Assembly: GCF_026810365.1 (NCBI RefSeq) | Contig: NZ_CP113948.1 | Location: forward strand, 2,381,001-2,445,000 | Length of the DNA stretch: 64,000 nt | Direction of reading: 5' to 3' | From: Flavobacterium praedii | GTDB taxonomy: Bacteria; Bacteroidota; Bacteroidia; Flavobacteriales; Flavobacteriaceae | In this document: positions 16,831 through 26,352 of the stretch, one piece after another | Layout: each line of letters opens with the position of its first letter | How positions within the stretch are numbered: the first letter of the stretch is position 1 | The notes under the pieces: generated by a model | What the model saw: only the letters and a program-made list of their open reading frames with translations | Told to the model about the DNA's origin: nothing | Database searches by the model: none | Made by a program: the position numbers and the translations under genes

Positions 16831-19287
16831 TTAGACTACCAAAATCACCTCTTTTGTCCAGTGCACTTCGCCATTCTCAATAGAAACAGTCATTTTGTCT
16901 CCTTCCTGAACTTCACCTGAAATAATTTTCTTGGCAAGTGGTCTTCTCAAATGACTTCTAATAATACTTTTAATAGGTCTTGCTCCATATTTGGCATTAT
17001 AACCACTTTCGGCCAAATGCATTTTGACTTCCATAGGAATATCAACCGTAATATTGATGGTTTTTAGCAAGTCCATGAATTCTTTTTTAAGATGGACTTC
17101 AAATATTTTCAAAGCATTGTCTTTACTGATTGGTGCAAAAGGAACAATTTCCGTAAGCCTACCCAAAAATTCAGGCCTGAAAAAACGACCCATAATTTCC
17201 ATCAATGAAGTCGATGTTGGAATCTCATTTCTATTAAACGATTCCACTATATGATCGGCACCAATATTCGAAGTAAACAATATAATGGCATTCGAGAAAT
17301 CGCCTTCTTTTCCCAATCTATCGTGTAGTTTTCCCTCATCCATTATTTGAAGAAAAACATCATAAACAGAAGTATGTGCTTTTTCAATCTCATCAAAAAG
17401 CAAAATCGAATATGGTTTTTGTCTTATTTTGTTGACCAACAAACCACCTTCTTCATAACCAACATATCCTGGAGGTGCGCCATAAAGCAATGCGGCCGAA
17501 TGTTCTTCCTTGAACTCCGACATATCAAAACGGATAATAGCGGTCTCATCTTGAAAAAGAAACTCAGCCAAACTTTTGGCCAACTCCGTTTTCCCAGTTC
17601 CCGTAGGTCCTAGAAAAAAGAAAGAAGCAATGGGCTGACCCGATTTACTCAATCCCGATCGGGATTCCAGAATTGAACCCGCCACGGTGGCGATACAATG
17701 ATCCTGACCAATCACGCGATGACCTAATACTTCCTCAATCAAATTGAGTTTTGTTTTTTCTTCTTCTTTTAATTTCCCAACAGGAATTCCTGTTTTTTGA
17801 GCAATCACAAGAGACAAATCAAAGGCTTCAATATGCACTCTTTTGTCCAATGCCTTTTCTTCAAGTGTCTGCAACAACGATTCAATATACTGAAATAACG
17901 GTTTTGACTTCTCAAACTCTTCACTATTATGATCGTCAACCACCATCAAAAAAGTGGTTTTCTTGGTCAAATCCTGCAAGAACCAATTGGCTTCTTTCAG
18001 TAATTGTTCTTCTGTCAATTCCTTTTCGTTGGTTTTCAAAACTTGAAGTTTGTTCATCAAAGATTCTTTCTCTTTCAAGAAAGTCTCCCCAGAAGTTTTC
18101 AAAACCGACATGGTATGATCAATCAAATTTATAGCCGATTCCGGCAAACTTTTTTCTTTCAAATACCGTCTGGACAACCGAATTGATTCAGAAATGGTTT
18201 CTTCGTCAATCTTTATTTTATGATGTTCTTGATATACTTGTATCGATTCTTTTATCATTCGAAACAAAGTATCGTTATCTGCATCTTCCAATTTCAATAA
18301 TTCAAACATTCCTGCCAAGCCTTGCTCCTTCTCTATTCGTTTCGAATATTCCTCAACAGTTGATGTGGCAATAATGTTCAAACCTTTGGCCAATTCTCCT
18401 TTTAATACATTCGAAACTCCAGAATCTCCTCCATTTTTATCCAGCAAAGTATGAATATCTTCAATAATCAAAATCGATTTTGGGTATTGTCTTAATTCCT
18501 GAATGCAATTACGCAAACGATCCTCGATTTCACCTTTGTAAGATGCACCAGCAATCAAAGACGACAAATCCAACTCAAATAATTGCACCTTATGCAACAC
18601 ATCTGGCACTTGATTCTGAATCACATTTAGAACTAGATTGTCAATCAAAGTCGATTTACCAATACCTCTATCACCTATTATTAGCACATTGGGTTTGGAG
18701 AAACGACACAAAATTTCTTTCATGGTATTCAGCTCCGTATCACGTCCAATTGCAATTCTATGCTTTTTGTTTTTTTCTAAATTTTTATGAATACAGTACT
18801 TTCCTAAAAATCCTTTTTTCACCTCTTGTTTAGCTGAATTTCCAACTTCTTGCGGGGCCAGAATTTGTTCTTCCAACAATTCGTTCCTTGCAATTGGATA
18901 GGTTTTCATTTGGTCAAAATTGAACCCTACGCCAGGTGAACTCAAAGCTACCATTACAGCAAAAAGCGAAATAGTTTCTTCGTTGAGCATCACTCGAACC
19001 AATTCGGCTTCATTGATAATGGCATCGATAACATCACTGGGCTCAGCATCCAAAACATGATTTGTTTTGGGCTCATCTTCCATTCGAACCTCTGCCCACT
19101 CGTCCAGATAATAAACGTCTTTTCCCATACTTTCAAGCTGTTTCAAAAGGGAAAAATCCCTATTCAGCATTGCTTTTAATAAATGGGAAGCAGTGTAAAC
19201 CTGATTCGAATTGTTCTTAGCAATTTTCTTAGCAATTTCAAAAGCAGTGATTAATTGCTGACTGAAAATATTTTTTTCTTCTTCCAT
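16831..19287 (-). CDS. clpV: T6SS sheath-recycling ATPase ClpV (TssH)
   Basis: 818 aa Hsp100/Clp ATPase. The N-terminal repeat domain (about 1-150) is followed by AAA module 1 with Walker A GDRGIGKST and Walker B SILIIEDIH, a middle coiled-coil region, and AAA module 2 with Walker A GPTGTGKTE, Walker B ILLFDEIEKAH and the pore loop GYVGYEEGG. A C-terminal D2-small domain (FLGRLTEIVPF onward) completes it. Its setting inside the T6SS cluster marks it as ClpV, which disassembles contracted TssBC sheath, rather than ClpB. It begins 6 bp after the PKD-protein gene ends, so the two are co-transcribed. Confidence 0.94.
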   Translation of the reverse strand: MEEEKNIFSQQLITAFEIAKKIAKNNSNQVYTASHLLKAMLNRDFSLLKQLESMGKDVYYLDEWAEVRMEDEPKTNHVLDAEPSDVIDAIINEAELVRVMLNEETISLFAVMVALSSPGVGFNFDQMKTYPIARNELLEEQILAPQEVGNSAKQEVKKGFLGKYCIHKNLEKNKKHRIAIGRDTELNTMKEILCRFSKPNVLIIGDRGIGKSTLIDNLVLNVIQNQVPDVLHKVQLFELDLSSLIAGASYKGEIEDRLRNCIQELRQYPKSILIIEDIHTLLDKNGGDSGVSNVLKGELAKGLNIIATSTVEEYSKRIEKEQGLAGMFELLKLEDADNDTLFRMIKESIQVYQEHHKIKIDEETISESIRLSRRYLKEKSLPESAINLIDHTMSVLKTSGETFLKEKESLMNKLQVLKTNEKELTEEQLLKEANWFLQDLTKKTTFLMVVDDHNSEEFEKSKPLFQYIESLLQTLEEKALDKRVHIEAFDLSLVIAQKTGIPVGKLKEEEKTKLNLIEEVLGHRVIGQDHCIATVAGSILESRSGLSKSGQPIASFFFLGPTGTGKTELAKSLAEFLFQDETAIIRFDMSEFKEEHSAALLYGAPPGYVGYEEGGLLVNKIRQKPYSILLFDEIEKAHTSVYDVFLQIMDEGKLHDRLGKEGDFSNAIILFTSNIGADHIVESFNRNEIPTSTSLMEIMGRFFRPEFLGRLTEIVPFAPISKDNALKIFEVHLKKEFMDLLKTINITVDIPMEVKMHLAESGYNAKYGARPIKSIIRSHLRRPLAKKIISGEVQEGDKMTVSIENGEVHWTKEVILVV

Positions 19288-19293
19288 TTTACT

Positions 19294-20361
19294 TTAATCT
19301 TTGGACCAAATAAGCAGTGATTTAACTTTGTAACTAATATTCAACCCTTTGACACAATTGGTCGTTTTATCCTTATTCAACCGAATGGCGTCAATTCGAA
19401 TCTTTTTTCCTTTAATATTATCACAGAATTGTTCAAAAGTCAAAAGATCTTCACCATTTTTAACAACTGGCATTTCGTAATTTCCACATAAAAATTCTTC
19501 AAAATCATCTTTTACTTTACTACCCTCAGCCACTTTTAACAATAGGATTTCAAATTGATCTTCGGATATTTTTGGTGCTTTTTTGTCTGTCTTTGTTGAG
19601 TCCTTTTTGGCTTCCGTACGGGATGCAACAGGAATGTATTGCAACATATCTTCTAGTGGGTCTTTTTGTACTTTCCCTTTTGGCAAAGTAAACTTTTCGG
19701 GTTCTTTTTCATATTCATAAGAAGCGACATCTAATGGATTAATTTTTTTAATTTCTTTTGGATGAACATAAACAGCAATTCTGGCCACACTATTAAAATT
19801 ACCATTTGCAACCAAAGTGATAATTTTTTCTCCTGCTTTTGTAAATATGTAAACAGGATTTTGAGTCGTATCATCAATCCCATTATTTTCGCCAAAAGAC
19901 CACTCCCAAGTTCTTCCACCGTCTTTTATCCCTCTAAAATAAGTGGGCTGACCCACAGTAATAATTTTGGAGGCAAAAATAGTAGGCATTTCACTTTTAT
20001 TTACGCTATGATTATCACTTATGGTGACCTCTTTGGTATGGATACAAACTCCATTTAAAGTAAGTGAAACAATGTATTTTCCTGACTGTTTGTAGATGTG
20101 AAAAGTATGTTGTCTGGTATCAAATTCCGAACCATCTCCAAAGTCCCAAAGCCAAGTATTTGCGTTCTCTGTTTTGTCATAAAATTCTACAGATTCTTCA
20201 CTTTGAAAGTGCTCCGATAAGACATAAAATTTGGCAGTATCACAGTCTACCCGATTAAAAAATTGTACTAAAAAATACAAAATTGAAAGTAATAAAAAAA
20301 GCACAAAAAATAGCACAATCTTTAGATCAAACTTAACATCAAAATAACCTTTTTTCATCAC
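19294..20361 (-). CDS. PKD-domain membrane-anchored T6SS envelope protein (TssP-like)
   Basis: 355 aa. A short cytoplasmic N-terminus precedes one membrane helix (about 13-35, IVLFFVLFLLLSILYFLV). Two PKD-type Ig domains follow (about 45-115 with WLWDFGDGSEF; about 125-205 with WEWSFGENNG), then a Lys/Pro-rich linker and a conserved-looking C-terminal domain (about 270-355). The topology places the PKD domains in the periplasm. T6SSiii systems lack TssJLM and use a different envelope complex (TssN, O, P, Q, R). This gene, first in the clpV operon, is the best candidate for the PKD-bearing member; the exact letter is my inference. Confidence 0.72.
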   Translation of the reverse strand: MMKKGYFDVKFDLKIVLFFVLFLLLSILYFLVQFFNRVDCDTAKFYVLSEHFQSEESVEFYDKTENANTWLWDFGDGSEFDTRQHTFHIYKQSGKYIVSLTLNGVCIHTKEVTISDNHSVNKSEMPTIFASKIITVGQPTYFRGIKDGGRTWEWSFGENNGIDDTTQNPVYIFTKAGEKIITLVANGNFNSVARIAVYVHPKEIKKINPLDVASYEYEKEPEKFTLPKGKVQKDPLEDMLQYIPVASRTEAKKDSTKTDKKAPKISEDQFEILLLKVAEGSKVKDDFEEFLCGNYEMPVVKNGEDLLTFEQFCDNIKGKKIRIDAIRLNKDKTTNCVKGLNISYKVKSLLIWSKD

Positions 20362-20424
20362 TACTTTTATATTTTAAGAAAAAAAAATCATCCGTTTTTC
20401 AATAATTGTGTATGATTTTAAATA

Positions 20425-20455
20425 CAAACATATACTTTTATTAGATTCAAACATA
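20425..20455 (-). promoter_or_regulatory. Candidate -7 promoter boxes for the PKD-clpV genes
   Basis: Reading the minus strand, TATGTTTG occurs twice, at 20455-20448 and 20432-20425. Both match TAnnTTTG. The upstream copy also supplies a TTTG 15 nt before the downstream one, somewhat short for a -33/-7 pair. Both lie 64-94 bp upstream of the start codon. Confidence 0.4.
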
Positions 20456-20654
20456 AAAAAATATAAGAATATTTTTCCATAAAAACCAATACAAATCACC
20501 ATTAACTCTTATTACAATATGATTTACAACGTTTTACAATAACTTTATAAATTTTAAAAAAGTAAAAAAAATATAAAAACCACGTAGAAATACGGGGTAC
20601 TTACTTTCTTACTTTGACTATTTTATATTTAAGTTTTAATTTACAAAAAAAACA

Positions 20655-20684
20655 TTTGTTTTTAAAAATATATTTATACATTTG
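20655..20684 (+). promoter_or_regulatory. Predicted Bacteroidota promoter for the main T6SS operon
   Basis: TTTG (20655-20658), an 18-nt spacer and TACATTTG (20677-20684) fit the Bacteroidota -33/-7 consensus (TTTG / TAnnTTTG) very well. The predicted start near 20690 gives a leader of about 285 nt before the first gene at 20977. The rest of 20362-20976 is extremely AT-rich with no gene, except a possible 15-codon leader frame (20921-20968) that overlaps an inverted repeat AAAGATTT / AAATCTTT. Confidence 0.65.
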
Positions 20685-20976
20685 CCCCATACCACATTTT
20701 TAAAATTGAATTTTCAAGTCAATTAGAAAATTTTCCAAAAACCATTTTATTTTATTTATAATACTTTCTTTATATTTTAAATTAAGAAAAACCACAAGTT
20801 ATTAACTTGAATTTCTACTAATTTAATTCAAAGAAAGACTTGTCTATCCGATCACTTTTGACATAGGAATAGGCAGTGTTTTTATTTATAAAAAAATAAA
20901 ATTCAACAAAAAATAAATACATGAAAAGAAAGATTTTGAAACAATTTGAAATCTTTAAAAAAATATAAACCTACAA

Positions 20977-21633
20977 ATGAAATATAAATTAGTGCTATTG
21001 CTATTATTCACCATTCTACTTGGCTGTGGAAGCGAAAATTACATAGCTCAAGTTCCATTCAAATACGATTATTCTGTTGATTTATTGAAAAAACAGAATA
21101 AAATGAATGAAAAGGCACTAGAGAATCAAGCAGTTGTCAATGATAATACCGAAAATTTAAGTGATGAAGTTTTAGCTATAAAAGAAAAATACAGCATTGT
21201 ACTTGGAGTAATGCCAAAAAAAATAACCGATTACAAATTATATTCTTATATCGACAAATGGATTGACACTCCATACAAAGACAAAAGCTTTTCTAAAGAT
21301 GGAATTGATTGTTCTTATTTCATTCAATCACTTTACAGTTCTGTTTACAAAGTAACACTCCCAAAAGACCCTGCAGGAATGTTTAGATCAAAATCATTGC
21401 AATTGTTTACAGGACGTGATTTTCTTGAAGAAGGAGATCTAGTGTTTTTTAGATACGACAAAGATCATCCTATTTCGGATGTGGGTATGTATTTGCATAA
21501 CGATAGAATCTTAGCTTGCACAGATAAGGGCTTGGCTATTTACAATTTTAATGACGAATATTTTCAATTACGCTACATCGCATCGGGCAGGATAATTGAA
21601 GAAGCAAAGAAACAGTCAAATGGAACTAAGTAA
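20977..21633 (+). CDS. NlpC/P60-like lipoprotein of the T6SS locus, catalytic histidines absent
   Basis: 218 aa with a lipoprotein signal (MKYKLVLLLLFTILLGC, Cys17). Residues about 85-205 form an NlpC/P60 (C40) fold: KWIDTPYK, GIDCSYFIQSLY with the nucleophile-position Cys112, LPKDPAGM, and LEEGDLVFFRYD. In active members the next motif is HVGIYLG; here it reads SDVGMYLH, with Asp168 at the catalytic His position. The second His (as in FVHAS) is replaced in RILACT. Cleavage of peptidoglycan is therefore unlikely. It heads the main T6SS operon and overlaps tssG. It may be a peptidoglycan-binding outer-membrane anchor of the envelope complex (inference). Confidence 0.78.
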   Translation: MKYKLVLLLLFTILLGCGSENYIAQVPFKYDYSVDLLKKQNKMNEKALENQAVVNDNTENLSDEVLAIKEKYSIVLGVMPKKITDYKLYSYIDKWIDTPYKDKSFSKDGIDCSYFIQSLYSSVYKVTLPKDPAGMFRSKSLQLFTGRDFLEEGDLVFFRYDKDHPISDVGMYLHNDRILACTDKGLAIYNFNDEYFQLRYIASGRIIEEAKKQSNGTK

Positions 21634-22546
21634 AATCGTCAATCAAATAGAAGAAATCGCTCATGATATTCGGGCTGAGATCATTGTTAATGAACTTATT
21701 CAGAGCAATGCACTAACCGAGAACAATATTATCATTGCAAATGAAGGCCAGTTTTCCAGAGCATATCGCCATGACATACTGAGCGCAAACATCATAGACG
21801 ATAATTTTGACAGTCGAGAATACCTCAAATTACAACTCTCCAGAGATAGTATTTACGACACTTTACCCGAAGGATTCATGCACAGCCCTAGTGACAATGG
21901 CACCGAGAAATCAGTAAACCAAATGATTCGGGAACACAAACATCAGAAAAAAAAGGAGGCCGAATCGCGTAATTTCTTTTCCCCGTTTGAAAACGAAATA
22001 TTTCACTATAGAACAAAAATAGAAAATACAGAACGTGATTTTCTTTATAAACTGAATGGTAGTAAACCATTAGAGTTTTTCTACGAATTCTGGGGATTAT
22101 CCAAAGATTTTCCAGCTGTACTGGTTTCCAAATTGATTCAGTTATTGCCTTATGCTTATAAAATTGTCGGTGATATTGACCTCTGTTGTCGTTGTTTGTC
22201 AAGTATTATAGAAGAGCCTATCCGTTTCAAAACTTCGGGATCAAAAGAATACAGCGACAATAAAGAAGAAATTACACTTGGCGATAATCGATTGGGGATT
22301 GATTTGATATGTGGCAACAGCTATATGGATTATTCGTATAATGTTACAATCGAAATAGGGCCCATTACTAAAAATCCATTTGTGAAATTTATAAATGATG
22401 GAGAAATAAAAAAATTTATCGACTGTTTCTATGAGCATTTCTTTCCAATGGAAGTTGAACTCAAGACACTTTTGATAATGAATCAAGACATAGAACAATT
22501 TAATTTTAATACTGAGCCTGTATTAGGCTACTCAACAAGAATATAA
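21620..22546 (+). CDS. tssG: T6SS baseplate protein TssG
   Basis: 308 aa from the ATG at 21620 (MELSKIVNQIEEIAHDIRAE). I prefer this to an in-frame ATG at 21596, which would overlap the upstream gene by 38 bp; the chosen start overlaps it by 14 bp. Features matching Bacteroidota TssG are SRDSIYDTLPEGFMHSP, ARNFF-type ESRNFFSPFENEIFHYR and the closing EPVLGYSTRI. TssG pairs with TssF in the baseplate wedge. The next gene starts 1 bp after the stop, so this is part of a tightly packed operon. Confidence 0.88.
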   Translation: MELSKIVNQIEEIAHDIRAEIIVNELIQSNALTENNIIIANEGQFSRAYRHDILSANIIDDNFDSREYLKLQLSRDSIYDTLPEGFMHSPSDNGTEKSVNQMIREHKHQKKKEAESRNFFSPFENEIFHYRTKIENTERDFLYKLNGSKPLEFFYEFWGLSKDFPAVLVSKLIQLLPYAYKIVGDIDLCCRCLSSIIEEPIRFKTSGSKEYSDNKEEITLGDNRLGIDLICGNSYMDYSYNVTIEIGPITKNPFVKFINDGEIKKFIDCFYEHFFPMEVELKTLLIMNQDIEQFNFNTEPVLGYSTRI

Positions 22547-22547
22547 A

Positions 22548-23483
22548 ATGATCAAAAACCATTTAAGGGATCTTATCGACATAAGACTTATTATAATTAT
22601 AGTAATATTAATAGCAATTACTGTCGTATTGACTATGATTTTTAGTGACAAAGTCAAAGAATTTGATAAAAATTACAAAAGAAAATTTTACATCTATGCT
22701 TTGTCATTTATGTTCATTTATGCTTTAGTAGCATTTTTGGGTTTCAACAAACTTTTCTCTAAGCTGTCCGACGAGTTTTTGTTCTATCAAATCTCAACCC
22801 TACTGTTTGGTGGGATGCATGTATTTTTTTACCGTTGGTATTTTGATGAATTCCATTTAAAGACACTCCCCTCAGAATTGCTTTTTTCGTTAGTGATTGT
22901 ATTGTACTCCAGCATACCCTTTATATTAATCTACACTGCTCTAAGTGGATTGGAATTTACGCTGTTAATGTGTTCCCAATTTATTGCCTTTTTCATACCA
23001 ACATGGGTCAACGGACTATTCGAGCAAATGATCCTAATTCCGCCAAAAATATATGTGACTTGGAAATTTCCAGAAGAAAAAAATGCTTACGAAGATTTGC
23101 ACGATGCAGAAATTAGAGATCTTTTATTGATTACGTTATTAATTAAAAAAAATGAAAATGATAAAGAATACACATCAATAAGAGCAAAAGGACCGGTACG
23201 AATGGACTTTGGCCGTTTGTTTTACCATACAGCACACGATTATAACAAACACTTTTCGAACCAGCCAATACAACTCAATTTTGATGGAAAACCTTGCCAT
23301 TGGGTCTTTTTCTTGCAACCCAAATGGAATGAAAAAGCAAAATATGTCGATGCAAGATATACTTTGGGAATGAACGGAATCACAGAGAATTCGGTTATTA
23401 TTTGTGAACGAAAAGAAAAACAAATTGTAAACAAAAAAGAGGACAAAACAATAGGTTTCATTCATGAAAACCAAGACAACTAA
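22548..23483 (+). CDS. tssN: T6SS envelope protein TssN
   Basis: 311 aa. Five predicted membrane helices fill the first half (about 12-32, 46-65, 79-97, 110-130 and 138-158), with a soluble C-terminal domain after about residue 165 (YVTWKFPEEK, ARDLL-type EIRDLLLITLLI, MDFGRLFYHTAHDYN). This is the layout of TssN, a component specific to subtype iii systems that replaces the TssL/TssM inner-membrane proteins and contacts the baseplate. It lies between tssG and tssK with almost no spacing. Confidence 0.87.
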   Translation: MIKNHLRDLIDIRLIIIIVILIAITVVLTMIFSDKVKEFDKNYKRKFYIYALSFMFIYALVAFLGFNKLFSKLSDEFLFYQISTLLFGGMHVFFYRWYFDEFHLKTLPSELLFSLVIVLYSSIPFILIYTALSGLEFTLLMCSQFIAFFIPTWVNGLFEQMILIPPKIYVTWKFPEEKNAYEDLHDAEIRDLLLITLLIKKNENDKEYTSIRAKGPVRMDFGRLFYHTAHDYNKHFSNQPIQLNFDGKPCHWVFFLQPKWNEKAKYVDARYTLGMNGITENSVIICERKEKQIVNKKEDKTIGFIHENQDN

Positions 23484-23512
23484 TACAAACAAACTACTAA
23501 TACTATAAAAAA

Positions 23513-24685
23513 ATGGTTGAAAAGCTGAATCATTTTCCAGTCAATTGGATTGACGGAATGAAGATTAACAAAAGTCATTTTTTGGCTATGCAAGAAAATG
23601 TTGCAGAGTTAGTAAATGACGCTATAGGCATACACACTACCCCAATGAGCTATGGTTTGTTGAACTTGGGAAATCAAAATAAAGAGGCTATAAAAATCAC
23701 TTTGGGGATTGACAACCACAAACTATTGCGAGTAAGAGTTGAAGAATGCCATGCCATTACGCCGAATGGTTCCCGTATTGAGATAAGCCGAAATTTTACA
23801 GACACATTGGATTTACAAATTCCGTATGCCGAAGATACCTATCAAATTAAAGAAGGAGAACAGCACGTTTTGTTAGCGTGTATTTCTGTAAATTCTATGA
23901 AACGCATCCCTTTTGGTGAGCCAGATCCAGAAGAAGTTCCTCCTCGTTATCCGAATACCCAACCCGAATACAAACTCCATTTGATAAATGCAGATGAGTT
24001 TCGTTCTGGAATAGGGTACGGAGGTTTTTATCTGGCAATTGGTAAAATCGTAATTGGTGATACCACAACATTAGACGAAGCTTATATTCCATCTTCGGTA
24101 ACAGTATCTAGTCATCCAAAACTTATTGATTTGCAATCCAGTATTGCACATAGTTTTGGACAGCTCGAAATATATTCGGTACAAATAGCTCAAAAAATCA
24201 ATAGAAACCAGCAAACTGGAATTTTGGTTCAAATGATGATGGGATTGGCCGATTTTACCGCCAATTATTTGGGGCAAACACTAACACAATTTCGTTGGTT
24301 TTCTTTGCATCAACATCCTGCAAGCATGTTTAGTTCGGTAGTTTCTTTGGCCAGAATTATGAAAAATTTTATCGATTCCAAATCAGGATCTGGTAAAGAA
24401 GAACTCTTAAATTATTTTGCAGATTGGTGTGATCTTTCACAAGGGGATTTCGAAACTTTATTTACCACCTTGATTAATACCAATTACGATCATGTCCATA
24501 TTGATAAAACAGCTACGGTATCCATTCAGTTTTTAGAAAAAATAGAAAAACTTTTCGAAACCTTAAACAGATTGGATTACATCGGTAAGAAAAAAGAAAA
24601 TATCGAATTATTTGTAGCCGAAACAGATAAAAACGACAGCATTATGAACAACAGTAAAAGACATAGTTTCTTTATAGAAAAATAA
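23513..24685 (+). CDS. tssK: T6SS baseplate protein TssK
   Basis: 390 aa. The N-terminus (FPVNWIDGMKINKSHFLAMQ) carries the WxDGM-hxxxHF pattern of TssK. The middle segment PRYPNTQPEYKLHLI and the helical C-terminal half (LVQMMMGLADFTANYLGQTL, FRWFSLHQHPASMF) fit the Bacteroidota branch. TssK trimers link the baseplate wedges to the membrane complex. The C-terminus reaches 4 bp from the start of tssO. The N-terminal match is strong, the remainder less diagnostic. Confidence 0.87.
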   Translation: MVEKLNHFPVNWIDGMKINKSHFLAMQENVAELVNDAIGIHTTPMSYGLLNLGNQNKEAIKITLGIDNHKLLRVRVEECHAITPNGSRIEISRNFTDTLDLQIPYAEDTYQIKEGEQHVLLACISVNSMKRIPFGEPDPEEVPPRYPNTQPEYKLHLINADEFRSGIGYGGFYLAIGKIVIGDTTTLDEAYIPSSVTVSSHPKLIDLQSSIAHSFGQLEIYSVQIAQKINRNQQTGILVQMMMGLADFTANYLGQTLTQFRWFSLHQHPASMFSSVVSLARIMKNFIDSKSGSGKEELLNYFADWCDLSQGDFETLFTTLINTNYDHVHIDKTATVSIQFLEKIEKLFETLNRLDYIGKKKENIELFVAETDKNDSIMNNSKRHSFFIEK

Positions 24686-24689
24686 AAAA

Positions 24690-25202
24690 ATGGAAGTATT
24701 AAACAAACAGGAACGTCAAAAAGCATTCTTTGCATTTTTAGTGGTTTTTATCTTAACAATAACAGTAATATTAATTGCAGCATCTTTCAATTTTTATATG
24801 CCAAGAGCTGAAAATAAAGTATTGAAATCTCAAAATGAAAAACTGAACAAAGAATTTGATTATCAAACCAATTTTGCTGTAAAGATTGACAGTGTTCGAA
24901 CAGTAGTCGATTCCATAAATGCACCAAAACAAGACAACGATTTCCAACAACGATTGGCAAATGTGATCTTGGCAGACATTTATCAAAAACTACCTAAAGA
25001 CTCTATCAACAATAAAAAGATGTACAACAATATCATCTTGGCCTACAAGCAAATTATCGATTACAAAAAAGAAATCAGAAGCCTTACCCATAATGCACAC
25101 CTTATAGACAGTTTGAACCAATCGGCTAAAACCTACAAAGAAGAGCTCGAAAAAGTGCGCAGAGACTTAGACGTTTGCCGACAAATCTATCAAAATCAAT
25201 AA
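24690..25202 (+). CDS. tssO: T6SS envelope protein TssO
   Basis: 170 aa. A short N-terminus (MEVLNKQERQKAFFAFL) leads into one membrane helix (about 14-36), then a mostly helical, coiled-coil-prone periplasmic region rich in Lys, Glu and Asp to the end. This size and topology, directly after tssK, is that of TssO, another subtype-iii-specific member of the envelope complex. The stop lies 36 bp before the next gene. Confidence 0.83.
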   Translation: MEVLNKQERQKAFFAFLVVFILTITVILIAASFNFYMPRAENKVLKSQNEKLNKEFDYQTNFAVKIDSVRTVVDSINAPKQDNDFQQRLANVILADIYQKLPKDSINNKKMYNNIILAYKQIIDYKKEIRSLTHNAHLIDSLNQSAKTYKEELEKVRRDLDVCRQIYQNQ

Positions 25203-25238
25203 GTAAGGCTTCTTTAACAAAACAAAATCACGCTACAC

Positions 25239-26303
25239 TTGAAAACAACAGACAGAATCTATACCATTCAGAAAGGAGATACTTTGCAAAAAGTAGCTCA
25301 GGAACATGCTATAGCCCCTCTGGAATTGAGAAGGTATCATAATATTTATTGCGAAATACCCGATTTGATTGAAGCTGATTTTCCAAGTCATTTAGAGGCA
25401 GTGCTTTTGCCACCCGTTAAAAGCGACAATGATATAAATGAAACAGTAGAAAAAAAACGAAGAAAAGTTAGTTTTTCAAAAGGAAATACCTTGCCGTTTC
25501 TACCAGCGGGTTCGCAAAAGAACTACAATGTAAAATATACAATCGAAGAAGGTAATGAAAAAGACATCCTAAACTTTCAAACGAATGTAAAATGGATTGC
25601 TATTGACAAAAATGGATTTCATCTTTTTGAGATTAAAAGAGCAAAGGCTATTTATATCAACACCCTTGCACCCGACACAATGATGGATGAGATGGATGCA
25701 AAAACAACCGAAGCTCTTTATCCGCTACAAGTTGTAGTAAATTCAAATGGTAAATGGGTTGATGTTTACAATTATAATGAAATAGTGGAGCGTTGGGAAA
25801 ACACAAAAAAAGAAATCTTAGACTATTACGAAGGTGATGTAACTCAAATTCATATTAAACATGTAGAGCAATACCTCGAAACCAAAGCAAACTTGATGAC
25901 TGCTCTTAAATCAGATTATTTTTTGAGCGCTTTCTTTAATGGTATTCACGTAGGGTATACTCCTGAATACACATTTGAAAACAACATTACATTTCCTTTG
26001 ATAAAAGAGGAAGAGGCTCTTTTTAAGGTGCAACAAAAAGTAGAACCCTTTTTAGAAGAAAACCATTCAATCAAAGTGGAACAAACTGGCGATTATGTAG
26101 ATATTGACATTGCATTTGAATTGGATCCTTGGGAAGGAAATTACAAAGCAACTTATTTCTTGAATCCCGACAACTATTGCATCGAAAAAATGGAATTGGA
26201 ATGTTGTATAAACTACGATTCCCCTGTAAAATCAACCATCACAATTGAGGGTATTGAAGAAGTAGAAAAACAAACCATGGACACAAACCATCAGCTGAAT
26301 TAA
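25239..26303 (+). CDS. LysM-domain T6SS-associated protein, TTG start
   Basis: 354 aa from a TTG codon. No ATG or GTG lies between the previous stop and the LysM motif, so the alternative start is likely real. Residues about 5-50 are a LysM domain (YTIQKGDTLQKVAQEHAIAP). A Lys-rich linker follows and then a C-terminal region (about 90-345) with no recognised family, acidic and mixed alpha/beta. There is no signal peptide. LysM domains bind N-acetylglucosamine polymers, but cytoplasmic LysM proteins in phage and T6SS tails also act as assembly adaptors. Placed directly before the PAAR-like and effector genes, it may help mount the cargo (inference). Confidence 0.72.
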   Translation: MKTTDRIYTIQKGDTLQKVAQEHAIAPLELRRYHNIYCEIPDLIEADFPSHLEAVLLPPVKSDNDINETVEKKRRKVSFSKGNTLPFLPAGSQKNYNVKYTIEEGNEKDILNFQTNVKWIAIDKNGFHLFEIKRAKAIYINTLAPDTMMDEMDAKTTEALYPLQVVVNSNGKWVDVYNYNEIVERWENTKKEILDYYEGDVTQIHIKHVEQYLETKANLMTALKSDYFLSAFFNGIHVGYTPEYTFENNITFPLIKEEEALFKVQQKVEPFLEENHSIKVEQTGDYVDIDIAFELDPWEGNYKATYFLNPDNYCIEKMELECCINYDSPVKSTITIEGIEEVEKQTMDTNHQLN

Positions 26304-26352
26304 ATTCGATTTATAAAAAACAAAGAAATTAAAGTTTCAAAAAATCAAAGCA

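Noticed and set aside
16831..19287. Housekeeping ClpB disaggregase
   Set aside because: Both AAA modules would fit ClpB, but the position directly between T6SS genes and the shorter middle region favour ClpV.
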